A stretch of 64,000 nucleotides of DNA from Bacillus sp. FJAT-26390 (GCF_001682865.1 NZ_MAQX01000035.1:62001-126000); one strand, 5' to 3'. Counted from the stretch's first letter, positions 26,457 to 35,620 are shown. A program made the numbers and translations. Notes: generated from the letters alone by a model not told the origin.

Positions 26457-27563
26457 TTATGATTTCGGCTCGCTCTTGCTGTCGTAACGGGTGCTCCACT
26501 CGCTAAGCACGCTGTCGCGCTGTTTAGCCGCTTCCTGAAGGTCGTATTTAATCAATTGCTCAATCGGATTTTTAGTATAGCCATCCGGAATGGCGCTTGC
26601 ATCGCCCTTCACGGCTACGATTGGATAGTTTTTGCTATACTCAGCCATTGCATCGTCCGTAATCGCCCAGTCCAAGAAATCCTGAGCCGCTTTTTTGGTT
26701 TTCGCTTTTTTCATCAACGCGTTCGCTTCTACATCCCAGCCTGAGCCTTCCGTAGGGAAAACCACTTCTACAGGAGAGCCGTCGTTTTTCTCTTTGATGC
26801 CGCGGTAGCCAAAGGAGATTCCGATTGGATATTCGCCTGTTCCTGCCATTTTTGCCGGCTTCGAGCCTGAATGCGTGTAAATGCCGATATTTTCATGAAG
26901 CTTGTCCAGGTACTCCCATGCTTTGTCAGCTCCAAGCAGCTGCTGCAGGCCAGATACGGTAAGGAAGCCTGTACCAGAGGATGCCGGGTTAGGCATTGTA
27001 ATTAGACCTTTATATTCCGGCTTCAGCAAATCCTCGTAGGATTGCGGCACTGCCAGACCTTTTTTGTCCAGCTCGACCGTATTGGCGATAATCGCCGTTT
27101 CCCATGCATCGATGCCTACCCAGTGCTCGGGGCTTGCGCTGTCTTTGAACTCAGGTTGAATGCGGTCAACGCCGGCCGGCGAATATGGCTCAAGCATGCT
27201 GTTTTGGTCAAGGACAAGGAGGCTTGTTGCGGCAACGCCCCATACGACGTCAGCCTGCGGATTATCCTTCTCGGCTAGCAGCTTAGCGGTAATGATGCCC
27301 GTTGAATCACGGACGATGTTCAATTTGATGTCAGGGTGCTTTTCATTATAGGTTTTCAAATATTCCTTGATCAGGTCATCCTCAAGCGCGGTATAGACGG
27401 TAAGCTCCTTGCTCTCCGTATCGAGGGCTGATTCTGTTGCCTTCGGCGAGTTTCCGGATGCGTTGCCCCCTGCATTGCCCGCGCTGCCATTGCTTCCGCA
27501 TGCAGATAAAATCGTTGTGACGATAACCATCGTACTCAATAGCAGAAACCAGCTTCTTTTCAT
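26457..27563 (-). CDS. ABC transporter substrate-binding lipoprotein, probable 2-aminoethylphosphonate binder
   Basis: A 368-residue binding protein of the iron/spermidine/AEP class. The type II signal peptide ends in TILSAC and a Gly/Asn/Ser linker follows. The mature part opens KELTVYTALEDDLIKEYLKT, with DVVWGVAATSLLVLDQNSML and NPASSGTGFLTVSGLQQLLG, which recall Fbp- and PhnS-like proteins. Its promoter region shares motifs with that of the phn transport operon, and it lies downstream of the DeoR regulator, separated by a terminator. It is therefore likely the binding partner of the fused permease at 31785 (inference). Confidence 0.88.
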   Translation of the reverse strand: MKRSWFLLLSTMVIVTTILSACGSNGSAGNAGGNASGNSPKATESALDTESKELTVYTALEDDLIKEYLKTYNEKHPDIKLNIVRDSTGIITAKLLAEKDNPQADVVWGVAATSLLVLDQNSMLEPYSPAGVDRIQPEFKDSASPEHWVGIDAWETAIIANTVELDKKGLAVPQSYEDLLKPEYKGLITMPNPASSGTGFLTVSGLQQLLGADKAWEYLDKLHENIGIYTHSGSKPAKMAGTGEYPIGISFGYRGIKEKNDGSPVEVVFPTEGSGWDVEANALMKKAKTKKAAQDFLDWAITDDAMAEYSKNYPIVAVKGDASAIPDGYTKNPIEQLIKYDLQEAAKQRDSVLSEWSTRYDSKSEPKS

Positions 27564-27611
27564 TTTTTTCTCTCCCTTTGGATGTTCTTCTTCTCTAGTT
27601 CTACTATATGC

Positions 27612-27694
27612 TTGTTTGTTTAACGCACTGTAAAATACAAGTAAATAAATTGTTTTGTTTTACGTTTCTTCGTTTTAGTTGTGTTTTTACTTGC
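27612..27694 (-). promoter_or_regulatory. Candidate DeoR-regulator operator region upstream of the binding-protein gene
   Basis: T-rich motifs TTGTTTGTTTAACGC (27612-27626), TTGTTTTGTTTTACGTTTCTT (27650-27670, part shared) and TTTTAGTTGTGTTTTTACTT (27674-27693) resemble elements found upstream of the phnT-like gene (34792-34810 and 34745-34759). They lie 50-130 bp upstream of the binding-protein start. Confidence 0.5.
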
Positions 27695-27716
27695 GATTAG
27701 ATGCAGTTCGCTAGAT

Positions 27717-27754
27717 ATAAAAAAACCTTTAAGCCAGTGATAGACTTAAAGGTT
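27717..27754 (-). terminator. Terminator after the DeoR regulator gene
   Basis: On the minus strand AACCTTTAAG pairs with CTTAAAGGTT around an 11-nt loop and is followed by TTTTTTTAT. It lies 16 bp past the stop at 27770 and separates the phn operon from the binding-protein gene. Confidence 0.9.
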
Positions 27755-27769
27755 CCGTATTTGCAATCC

Positions 27770-28555
27770 CTATTCCGCTACGATCCAGTGCACATCCTGG
27801 TCATCCAGCTTGGAGCGCCAAGCCGGCGGAGGCGCCACATCGCTAATAATCATATCAATCTCTTTGAAATCGGCTATCTTGTAATAATGGCTCGTGCCTA
27901 TCTTCGTATAATCGGCTAACACGATCGTTTGCTTAGCCTGCTTCATGAACGTTCTTGCAAGCACGCCGCGATCATCCTCGTAGCTCGTTATGCCGCTGTC
28001 GATCTGCAAGCCGTCCGCGACGATAAATGCCTTGTCCACGTTGAAATTAGACATGAACTCCATCGCCAGCGTCCCCGAGGTACGGTAATGCTTCGGATTA
28101 ATACGACCTCCGATCAGCACGATTTCGCCGTCGAATATGTTGCGGTTCTTGTAGCCGATCAGCAAATTCAAGGTATAGACGGACGTCACGAGCACGGTCA
28201 GCTGTTTCTTGTAAACGAGCGAATCAATCATTTGCAGCGTAGTGGTACCGTCATCGATGACGACAACGTCTTTATCCTGAATTAGGGAAGCGGCAGCCCG
28301 GCCAATCATTCTTTTCTCCTCAGCCTGCTGCACCTCGCGCCGAACGTACGCCGGCTCTTCCCTCTCCACGTTAATTTTTATGGCGCCGCCATAAACCCGC
28401 TTAAGCTTGAGCTCATCCTCCAGCTCCTCCAAATAGCGGCGGATCGTTTCCGATGATACATCAAGCGCCTGCACGAGCTCAGGCGTACGAACCTTGCCTT
28501 TCAGTTGCAGCATATTAATGATGATCTGCTTCCGTTCTTCTCCGGCTAGCGACAT
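27770..28555 (-). CDS. DeoR-family transcriptional regulator
   Basis: A 261-residue regulator. The N-terminal winged helix (RKQIIINMLQLKGKVRTPEL and VSSETIRRYLEELE, with KRVYGGAIKI) is typical of DeoR proteins. The C-terminal DeoRC sensor (about 75-235) contains VVIDDGTTTLQMIDSL, LTVLVTSVYTLNLLIG and VDKAFIVADGLQ, the sugar-phosphate-isomerase-like fold. It is encoded at the end of the 2-aminoethylphosphonate degradation operon and should control it, with a phosphorylated or phosphonate intermediate as effector (inference). Confidence 0.93.
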   Translation of the reverse strand: MSLAGEERKQIIINMLQLKGKVRTPELVQALDVSSETIRRYLEELEDELKLKRVYGGAIKINVEREEPAYVRREVQQAEEKRMIGRAAASLIQDKDVVVIDDGTTTLQMIDSLVYKKQLTVLVTSVYTLNLLIGYKNRNIFDGEIVLIGGRINPKHYRTSGTLAMEFMSNFNVDKAFIVADGLQIDSGITSYEDDRGVLARTFMKQAKQTIVLADYTKIGTSHYYKIADFKEIDMIISDVAPPPAWRSKLDDQDVHWIVAE

Positions 28556-28610
28556 CGCGATATCCCCTTCATCTTCAGCTTAGGCTTCCGTTATAATTAA
28601 TAACCGTATT

Positions 28611-29807
28611 CTAGCGTACTTCTTGTAAACTCTCAATCTTTTCGTGTACGAAAATACCGCGCCTGCTTAATTGCTCAAATATAACGCTTGGCTCAAAAGC
28701 TTCTTCCGGCGATAGAATGCCCGTGCGATCCTTGCAAATCATCTTTCCGCTTGCGATCAGCTCCGTCGCAATCGCTAGCGGAATGCCTACATTCCGGGTA
28801 TAGGCACGGAGCTGCTCCCAGCCTTCAACCGAGCCATCCGACGCCGGATGCGTATGCGTGAGCGTATGCCTGCAAGCTTCCCCGGTCTGAGCGGAAATGC
28901 CTGTTACTTCAATATGCAGGGAATAACCGTATAGCTCCGTCTCATGGCCCTCCCGCGATTCGAACAAATATTGTCCGACCGCATCCATAATGCCAACTTG
29001 CCGATCCCCGATTTTAATGCGGTCATTGCGAAGAAATCCATATTCGAATAACGCACGGACAAGCCTCATATTAGGCTGCGGCCACGTTCCGCGCACCTCG
29101 ACTAATTGTACTCCCTTGCTCTCAAGCGACTTTGCCAGCGTCCGCGTCTCTGCGTGGGGAATGATATATTGAATGGATTTGCCATAAGGCTCCGGCAGCT
29201 CGATTTCCCGCGGGCGCGCGAACGGCTCCACCTGAATGAACTGTCCCTTCTCGTACACGACGCGACCCGGCAGCTCCGGGTCATATTCGTAAACAGTCGT
29301 TTCCGCGATCGACTTGGAGAACGCAATCGGACGGTAGGAGCCATGGCTGACCCGCACCTCATGCACTTCGCTCAGCTGATTCGCCGCATGCATAGCCATC
29401 ATCTGCGTGACGCCGGGCGTCATTCCGAAGCCGGGCAAGCAGACTTTGCCGTTTTGGACAAAAATGTCGTGGCTGGCATCCTCTTCGCCAAAGCCGTTCA
29501 AATTAATGCCGTGGCAGCCCGCTTCCGCAATACAAGCCGTTGACAAACCGTTTAATGTAATCGTCGTTCCATCCATTACGATGTCGTAGCCCCGAAGCTG
29601 TTCAACGGTAGCCGCATGGTTATGCACGTTAACTTGAACCGCGTTCACGCGCGGATCATCCAGTGAAGCAGCAAGCTGCTCCGCAGCCTCCAAATTGAAA
29701 TCGCCAATCGTGATGATCTCGAATGCGGAGTACTCGACGAGATCACGTACAGCTTCCATACATATCCGGCCTGCGCCGCCTAGGCAAAACACTTTCATCT
29801 TCGTCAC
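28611..29807 (-). CDS. Saccharopine dehydrogenase-like NAD(P)-binding protein in the AEP cluster
   Basis: A 398-residue oxidoreductase. The N-terminal Rossmann fold shows KVFCLGGAGRICMEAVRDLV (GxGxxG-type loop) and ITIGDFNLEAAEQLA (cofactor-binding Asp, suggesting NAD), with GINLNGFGEEDASHDIF and LPGFGMTPGVTQMMA, all typical of the saccharopine dehydrogenase/reductase and carboxynorspermidine-type family. The gene is packed between phnW (4-bp gap) and the DeoR gene, so it should act on AEP or a related amine. Family members form or split secondary amines such as N-(carboxyalkyl) amines. No known AEP pathway step requires it, so the reaction is open. Confidence 0.8.
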   Translation of the reverse strand: MTKMKVFCLGGAGRICMEAVRDLVEYSAFEIITIGDFNLEAAEQLAASLDDPRVNAVQVNVHNHAATVEQLRGYDIVMDGTTITLNGLSTACIAEAGCHGINLNGFGEEDASHDIFVQNGKVCLPGFGMTPGVTQMMAMHAANQLSEVHEVRVSHGSYRPIAFSKSIAETTVYEYDPELPGRVVYEKGQFIQVEPFARPREIELPEPYGKSIQYIIPHAETRTLAKSLESKGVQLVEVRGTWPQPNMRLVRALFEYGFLRNDRIKIGDRQVGIMDAVGQYLFESREGHETELYGYSLHIEVTGISAQTGEACRHTLTHTHPASDGSVEGWEQLRAYTRNVGIPLAIATELIASGKMICKDRTGILSPEEAFEPSVIFEQLSRRGIFVHEKIESLQEVR

Positions 29808-29811
29808 CCTC

Positions 29812-30942
29812 CTATTTCTCGATACAAAATCTTTTGATCACCGCAACAAGCCGGTTCATATCCTGCGGATGGACATCTCCGATGCTCCCGATTCGGAAAG
29901 TAGGCTCCGAGGTCAGCTTGCCCGGATACAGCACGAACCCTTCCTTCTTCAAGCTCGCATAAAAGGTTTCAAACGAGAAGCTGCTGCTCGGGTAACGAAA
30001 AGCGGTGATGATCGGCGACTGCCACTTGCGAGGCAGCAGCGCGGAGAAACCAGCTTCCTCCATGCCCTCGGTCAATACCCGCTGGTTGCTGCTATAGCGC
30101 TCTTGCCGAGCGCCGATGCCGCCTTCAAGCTCCAGCTCTTTTAGCGCTTGATCGAATGCTCTCACGACATGCGTTGGCGATGTATAACGCCATTTGCTAT
30201 TGGAGCGCTCCATCATATCCCATTGGTCGTACAGATCAAGCGATAAGGAACGCGCATGGTCCTTGCACGCCGCAATCGCATCGCGTCGTGCGACGACAAA
30301 ACCAAAGCCAGGAACGCCTTGAATGCATTTGTTGCTGCTGCTGATCAAGAAATCAATGCCTAGCTCGTGCATGTCCAGCGCTACGCCGCCAAAGCTGCTC
30401 ATCGCGTCAACGATAAATATCATTTTCCGGCGTTTGACCACCTCGGCAATTTCCTGCAGCGGATTTAGAATGCCTGTCGTCGTCTCGCAATGGACAATGG
30501 CTGCATGCGTAATGGAAGGATCGTCTTGCAGCGCTTGCTCGAATTGCTCCGGATCAATTGGGCTGCGCTCGTCGAAGCGCACAACGGCAACCGGGATGCC
30601 GAGCACCTCGGCGATTTGCACGATTCGCTCGCCATATGCGCCGTTAACCGCAATCGCCAGCTTCCCGCCCTGCTTAGGCAGCGCCGTTCCAATGGCCGCT
30701 TCCACGCTGAACGTCCCGCTTCCTTGCATCAAGACGGCGGTATAATCATCCGCTGCCGCCGGAGCAGCGAGCTGCGCCAGCCTCTCCCGAATGGACGCGA
30801 CGAGCCGGTTATACTCCTCGTCCCACGTGCACCAGTCCTTCATCATTGCTTCCTTCACGCTGCGGGTCGTCGTCAAAGGACCCGGCGTTAATAGTAGATA
30901 TGGATTTTCGGTTATGGCAATGGCTTCATTTGATAATTTCAT
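29812..30942 (-). CDS. phnW: 2-aminoethylphosphonate:pyruvate aminotransferase
   Basis: A 376-residue class V aminotransferase that turns 2-aminoethylphosphonate and pyruvate into phosphonoacetaldehyde and L-alanine. Marks: LLLTPGPLTTTRSVKEAMMK, QGSGTFSVEAAIG, HCETTTGILNPL, VDAMSSFGG (PLP-binding Asp) and ISSSNKCIQGVPG (Lys205, the internal aldimine). Its start overlaps the phnX stop by ATGA, so the two enzymes of the pathway are co-translated. Confidence 0.95.
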   Translation of the reverse strand: MKLSNEAIAITENPYLLLTPGPLTTTRSVKEAMMKDWCTWDEEYNRLVASIRERLAQLAAPAAADDYTAVLMQGSGTFSVEAAIGTALPKQGGKLAIAVNGAYGERIVQIAEVLGIPVAVVRFDERSPIDPEQFEQALQDDPSITHAAIVHCETTTGILNPLQEIAEVVKRRKMIFIVDAMSSFGGVALDMHELGIDFLISSSNKCIQGVPGFGFVVARRDAIAACKDHARSLSLDLYDQWDMMERSNSKWRYTSPTHVVRAFDQALKELELEGGIGARQERYSSNQRVLTEGMEEAGFSALLPRKWQSPIITAFRYPSSSFSFETFYASLKKEGFVLYPGKLTSEPTFRIGSIGDVHPQDMNRLVAVIKRFCIEK

Positions 30943-31736
30943 GGACGCTCCCCCGCTTGCATTCTTTCGTTGATATGTGCAATTACGCCATCCAGCTCGC
31001 CGATCTCGCGAATAATGAAATGAGCTCCCGCTTGCGTCAAGCGATCCGACACTTCAACGAAGAGCCTCTCCTTCTCCCCCGCCGATAGAGCATCGGTCTC
31101 CGCTTGCGTTAGGCCTATTTCATTCCCGCCAAAAATAACGCCTACCGACCACACGCCTGCATTTCTCCCTTCCCGCATATCCGCTTCGGTATCACCGCAT
31201 TTGACGATATCGCTCATCGGATAGGTGCCGAGCACTTCTGCGTTGCGGTAAATCATCCACGGATACGGCCTGCCTTCAGCCGCCTCATCCGGCGTTACCG
31301 TATGGTCAGGCGAATAACCCTGCTTCGCCGCTTCCGGCGCAATAATATCCATCATCGGGCGCGTGTAGCCCGTCGTTGTCCCAATCTTAATGCCCTGCTC
31401 CCGCAATCTAGCGATCAGCGCAAGCGCGCCCGGCACCGGAGTTGCATATTCGTGAAGAATCGAGAACAGCATCGGTTCGAACTTTTCATACATTTCGTCG
31501 ATATCGCGCTCGCTTGGCGCGCTTCCAAACTTCGCCTGCCAAGCGGCAGCTACGCCCGAATCTGAGCAAATGTCGCGCAAATGATCTTTCTTCATCCGTC
31601 CCATCGGCTTCCGTATCGCTTGGAAGGACGCTTCAATCCCTTTTTCCTCGAACAATCGGCGAAAAGCTTCAACAGGAGCAAAGCTGCCGTAATCCACTAC
31701 CGTACCTGCCCAATCCAAAATGACTGTTTTTATCAT
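30939..31736 (-). CDS. phnX: Phosphonoacetaldehyde hydrolase (phosphonatase)
   Basis: A 265-residue HAD-superfamily C-P hydrolase giving acetaldehyde and phosphate. The nucleophile motif is LDWAGTVVDYGSFAP (Asp8). Lys49 in RKPMGRMKKDHLRDI matches the Schiff-base lysine specific to phosphonatases, which separates this protein from ordinary HAD phosphatases. GTTTGYTRPMMD and VKCGDTEADMREGRNAG are the later HAD motifs. Coupled to phnW by ATGA. Confidence 0.96.
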   Translation of the reverse strand: MIKTVILDWAGTVVDYGSFAPVEAFRRLFEEKGIEASFQAIRKPMGRMKKDHLRDICSDSGVAAAWQAKFGSAPSERDIDEMYEKFEPMLFSILHEYATPVPGALALIARLREQGIKIGTTTGYTRPMMDIIAPEAAKQGYSPDHTVTPDEAAEGRPYPWMIYRNAEVLGTYPMSDIVKCGDTEADMREGRNAGVWSVGVIFGGNEIGLTQAETDALSAGEKERLFVEVSDRLTQAGAHFIIREIGELDGVIAHINERMQAGERP

Positions 31737-31784
31737 GATTAATAGCCTCCATTGTTAGTTGTTTGGTTTTTCTAAAAAGCTGCC

Positions 31785-33521
31785 TTATCGCTTCTGCCAA
31801 GCCGACATTTTGCGGCGCAGCCTCGATGTTCCCGTTTCATAGAGGAAGCGAACGACTACATTGAGGAGCACCACGAGTACGGACATCGCTGCGGCTGCTG
31901 CCGTATCTCCCGCATCATCCATGCTTACGATCGATACCGACGCGAGCCGCAAATCCGAAGCGTATAGGAAGACCAGCGCGGACACCGTGACCAGCGCATT
32001 TACGAAAAAGTAAACCGCCATCTCCAAAATAGCCGGCAGCGATAACGGCACCGTAATGCGGGTGAACGTGCGCAGCTTCGAGACATTCATAGACTCCGAG
32101 ACGTTGTCGAACTCCTTGTCGAGCATTTTCAAAGTAGCTGTCGCCGTCATGAACGGAACCGAATAAAAGTGTACGACATTAGCCAAAACAAGGATGATCA
32201 TCGTCCCGTATATAAAGTGGAACGGGTTCGCCGGATGGTTAAAGAAATAAATAAAAGATAACCCAATAACGAGACCCGGAAGCGCCAGCGGCAGAATGGA
32301 CAGGAAATATGCCGCTTGCCTAACCGGACGGTATACACGCCCATTTTCGATTAAGTATGCGAACATGAAGGTTACGAGCGTGCCGATAACGGCTGTCCAC
32401 GCCGCCATCTCGATGCTGTTCCAGAACGGATCGAACCCGCCCGCCGCCGCATTTGAGAAATCGAAGTTGCTCCAAGTAAATGACATGTCATACGGCCACT
32501 TCTTCACGACAGAGGCGAGTATGACCGCTCCCATCATCAGCAAAATCAAGGCTGACAAAATAATCGCGTAAGCATAAGACCCTACATTGCGAAGCCGGCT
32601 CGGCTTCACGGAATAAGGAACGGACTTGGATGTGACATAAGCCTGCTGCTTCCGCGTGACGATTCGGTCCACGACGAAGGCGATAATGGCGGGTATCGTC
32701 AGCACGATGCCGACCACCGCGCCCATGGACATATTTTGCTGGCCGACTACCTGCTTGAAAATATCGGTTGCCAGCACGTTAAACTGTCCGCCAACGACCT
32801 TCGGCGCGCCAAAATCCGTAAAGCTAAGCGTAAAGCAAATGACCACCGCGCTGAGCAGCGCGTATTTTACGGACGGCAGCGTGATCGTTACCATTTTGCG
32901 AAGGCCGCTCGCTCCCATTGAATCCGCTGCCTCGTATAAGCGATAGTCGCTGATCGCTAAGCCTGCGCACAATATTAGAAACGCCTGCGGGAATGTGTAG
33001 ATGACCTCCGAAATAATGATGCCCGTTGATCCATAAAGCGGAATTCGCCATTCGAATGGCAGCAGACCGAACAATCCGGTAGAAATCAGCCCTTGGTGGC
33101 CGAACAGATACGTAAGGGCAATCCCGTGCATCATCGTCGGCGCAAACAAAGGGAGCATCGCGAGCGCCTTGAAAAACGACTTCCCTTTTATATTCGTTCG
33201 CGTCAATACGTAGGCTAGTCCAAAGGCTAGCGGAACAGCGATTGCCGTAGTAGCCGCCGATACCGTGACCGTATTCAGCATCGATTGAATAAGCGATCTG
33301 GACTGCAGATAGGTTGCAAAATTCGTTAAGCCGACCAGATTGCCTTCGGAATCAACAAATGCCTGCTTAAACATCGACAGCAGCGGCAGCACAATAACGG
33401 TAATCAGAGCAAGCAGAAGAATGATCAGCATCAGCTTCATCAGCCAGTTGCTCTCCAGCCTGCTTCTTTTGTTTTTCTTCATCCACGCCAAAGGCATAGC
33501 CTCATTTGATTTCACCTTCAT
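31785..33521 (-). CDS. Fused ABC permease, probable 2-aminoethylphosphonate importer
   Basis: A 578-residue protein with about twelve membrane helices and two binding-protein-dependent permease domains in one chain. The two coupling loops are YEAADSMGASGLRKMVTITL (about 195-215) and DNVSESMNVSKLRTFTRITV (about 480-500). The fused FbpB-like layout corresponds to PhnU plus PhnV of other AEP importers. It starts 3 bp after the ATPase gene ends and precedes phnX, so uptake and degradation are transcribed together. Confidence 0.9.
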   Translation of the reverse strand: MKVKSNEAMPLAWMKKNKRSRLESNWLMKLMLIILLLALITVIVLPLLSMFKQAFVDSEGNLVGLTNFATYLQSRSLIQSMLNTVTVSAATTAIAVPLAFGLAYVLTRTNIKGKSFFKALAMLPLFAPTMMHGIALTYLFGHQGLISTGLFGLLPFEWRIPLYGSTGIIISEVIYTFPQAFLILCAGLAISDYRLYEAADSMGASGLRKMVTITLPSVKYALLSAVVICFTLSFTDFGAPKVVGGQFNVLATDIFKQVVGQQNMSMGAVVGIVLTIPAIIAFVVDRIVTRKQQAYVTSKSVPYSVKPSRLRNVGSYAYAIILSALILLMMGAVILASVVKKWPYDMSFTWSNFDFSNAAAGGFDPFWNSIEMAAWTAVIGTLVTFMFAYLIENGRVYRPVRQAAYFLSILPLALPGLVIGLSFIYFFNHPANPFHFIYGTMIILVLANVVHFYSVPFMTATATLKMLDKEFDNVSESMNVSKLRTFTRITVPLSLPAILEMAVYFFVNALVTVSALVFLYASDLRLASVSIVSMDDAGDTAAAAAMSVLVVLLNVVVRFLYETGTSRLRRKMSAWQKR

Positions 33522-33524
33522 CCG

Positions 33525-34592
33525 CTACACCTCTACGATCGCAGCGCCTGCCGCCGGATAGTGAAGCATACGCTCCTGCGGCAAATGAAGATGAAGCAGC
33601 TTGTTGCGCGACCATTCGAACCGGTTAGCCGTTTGCGCTGAAATATCAACCGTCACGTGAATGTCGGTAAGCTTGCCGGATTCATTCGCCATCTGGAGGC
33701 TGACACGGTAGAAAGCGCCCCGAAACTCCACATGCTGCACGAATCCGCTTATCCCTCCGTCCATATGATGAGAAGCTAAGTTTTGCTGCTCATCGATTTG
33801 GATATGCTCCGGCCTGATCGCAAGCAAACCGTTCGGATCAGAACCGCTCCACCTCGTCGTTCCCGCCGGGAAAAAGTTAATCGCCCCGATAAAGTCAGCG
33901 ACAAACGGCGTATTCGGCTTATCATAAACCTCTTGCGGAGTGCCGATTTGGACGACGCGCCCATGATCCATGACGACGATTTGATCCGCCATCGTCAGCG
34001 CTTCCTCCTGGTCATGGGTCACCATGACCGTCGTAATGCCCAGCCGCTCTTGCAGCTCGCAAAGCTGCTCGCGCAGCTTCTCCCTCACCTTCGCATCCAG
34101 CGCGGATAGCGGCTCATCAAGCAGCAAAACGTCAGGCGACAACGCTATTGCTCTCGCAAGCGCGACGCGCTGCTGCTGGCCTCCTGAGAGCTGAGCAGGA
34201 TATCGGTCTCTAACCGCAGTTAGCCCGATAAGCTCAAGCATCTCCTTCACGCGCTCTTCGATTTGGCGCTTCGGCTGCTTGCCTTTAAGCCCATAACCAA
34301 TGTTCTCGCAGACATTCAAATTCGGAAACAGCGCATAGGATTGGAAGACGATGCCAAAGTTGCGTTTGGCTGTAGGCTGCATCGTAATATCTTTTCCCTC
34401 TAGCATAACCGTGCCTGTATCCGTCTGTTCAAGACCTGCTATAATACGAAGCAAGGTCGTCTTGCCGCAGCCGCTTGGGCCTAATAGACAAGTGAACTTG
34501 CCTTTTGGAATATGCACACTGACATCATGGAGCGCTTGAAAGCTGCCGAATGTCTTGCGAATACCGCTAATCGCCAATCCTTCATTTTTCAT
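33525..34592 (-). CDS. ABC transporter ATP-binding protein, probable AEP importer subunit
   Basis: Start set at the ATG with AGGAG 7 bp upstream, giving 355 residues beginning MKNEGLAISGIRKTFGSFQA; the open frame extends 16 codons further. Walker A GPSGCGKTT, signature LSGGQQQRVALARA, Walker B VLLLDEPLSALDAKVR and the H-loop MVTHDQEEAL are complete. A C-terminal TOBE domain (about 240-355) marks it as an importer ATPase of the PotA/FbpC/PhnT type. First gene of the phn operon. Confidence 0.93.
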   Translation of the reverse strand: MKNEGLAISGIRKTFGSFQALHDVSVHIPKGKFTCLLGPSGCGKTTLLRIIAGLEQTDTGTVMLEGKDITMQPTAKRNFGIVFQSYALFPNLNVCENIGYGLKGKQPKRQIEERVKEMLELIGLTAVRDRYPAQLSGGQQQRVALARAIALSPDVLLLDEPLSALDAKVREKLREQLCELQERLGITTVMVTHDQEEALTMADQIVVMDHGRVVQIGTPQEVYDKPNTPFVADFIGAINFFPAGTTRWSGSDPNGLLAIRPEHIQIDEQQNLASHHMDGGISGFVQHVEFRGAFYRVSLQMANESGKLTDIHVTVDISAQTANRFEWSRNKLLHLHLPQERMLHYPAAGAAIVEV

Positions 34593-34680
34593 CCTCATTC
34601 TCCTTGTATCCTCGTTTTCAAGCATCAAGTACAATATCATTAAGTTGCTGCATTACTTTGATTACCTAGTTGTATTCTAA

Positions 34681-34812
34681 AATAGTTTTGTTAACTGCAT
34701 GTCAAAAACAAGTGAAGATTGTGTGTTTAATTGTTTTAATATTGATTTAGTTGTTTTTATAGGCAAGAATATGATTATATAAAACAATTGGCTTGTTTTT
34801 ACGTTTCTTATT
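34681..34812 (-). promoter_or_regulatory. Promoter/operator region of the phn operon
   Basis: This AT-rich 238-bp gap upstream of the ATPase gene holds CTTGTTTTTACGTTTCTTA (34792-34810) and TTTAGTTGTTTTTAT (34745-34759), which match elements upstream of the binding-protein gene (27650-27690). Further TTGTT/AACAA motifs are scattered from 34686 to 34740. They are likely DeoR-family operators; the -10 and -35 elements were not fixed. Confidence 0.5.
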
Positions 34813-34830
34813 TCTAAAAACCAACCAGCG

Positions 34831-35511
34831 TTGCTTAAGCAAGCTGTCATAAGCCAAGCTCATGCTTTATTCAGAGAACTGGAGGATCACGCATATCTGG
34901 AAAATATTGAAGTAACGGCGATGGAAGCGCTGTGGGCACGCTTCGACGACGGGGCTGCGCCGGAGCTCCAGCGGATGCGGGAAGCTGCACCATTTTACCG
35001 CAAGCAGGCATGGGAAAATGGATTAAAGCAGTTGGGCGTCGATAACGAGGAGCTGGCTGCTAAGCTTGCGGATACCTTTCCGGCAGAGAGGCGGAAGCGT
35101 CCCTATATATATGAAGATACTTTTGAGGCGTTGCGCTCCTTACATACTCGCTATCCGCTCATGCTGCTCACGAACGGTACGCCGGATTTGCAGAAAGAGA
35201 AGTTATTTGGCGTGAGCGGCCTATCTTCTTATTTCACCCATATTGTGATTTCGGGCGAGGTGGGCTGCGGCAAGCCTGCTCCTAAGATCTTCGAGCACTG
35301 CATGGAGCTTGCGGGACTGAGCGCTGATGCGTGTTTAATGGTCGGGGACAATGTGCTTACCGATATTTAGGGGGCAAGCCGGAGTGGAATGGCAAGCGCT
35401 TGGCTCAATCGCTCAGGACAGCCGCTGCCAAGCAACGCCGTACAGCCAACCTTCGAAATAAAGTCGCTCCTCGAAATTGAATCGCTCCTCCCCCTTGCGC
35501 CCATCGGCTAA
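34831..35511 (+). pseudogene. Decayed HAD-family hydrolase: 5' end lost and in-frame amber stop
   Basis: The frame encodes the cap and C-terminal core of a HAD-IA hydrolase: ALWARFDDGAAPELQRMREA, then YPLMLLTNGTPDLQKEKLFG, VISGEVGCGKPAPKIFEHCM and CLMVGDNVLTDI (motifs II-IV). The N-terminal part with the nucleophile motif DxDxT (about 60 residues) is missing; the phn promoter region lies there instead. A TAG at 35368-35370 falls where relatives have Leu of TDILGA. The same frame continues GASRSGMASAWLNRSG to a TAA at 35509-35511, so a single T-to-A change (TTG to TAG) explains the stop. It is not expected to be active. Confidence 0.8.
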
Positions 35512-35521
35512 TAACGAATGT

Positions 35522-35564
35522 GAGGCTGTGCCCCGTCATGATGACGAGGCGCAGCCTCTTTTTT
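35522..35564 (+). terminator. Rho-independent terminator downstream of the HAD remnant
   Basis: GAGGCTG(T)GCCCCGTC pairs with GACGAGGCGCAGCCTC around ATGAT, followed by TTTTTT. The downstream stretch to 35805 is an AT-rich leader for the phosphodiesterase gene. Confidence 0.9.
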
Positions 35565-35620
35565 GTAAATTCTTCATATCCCGATTACACCTGATTAACA
35601 ACACAACTTTATGATTAAAG

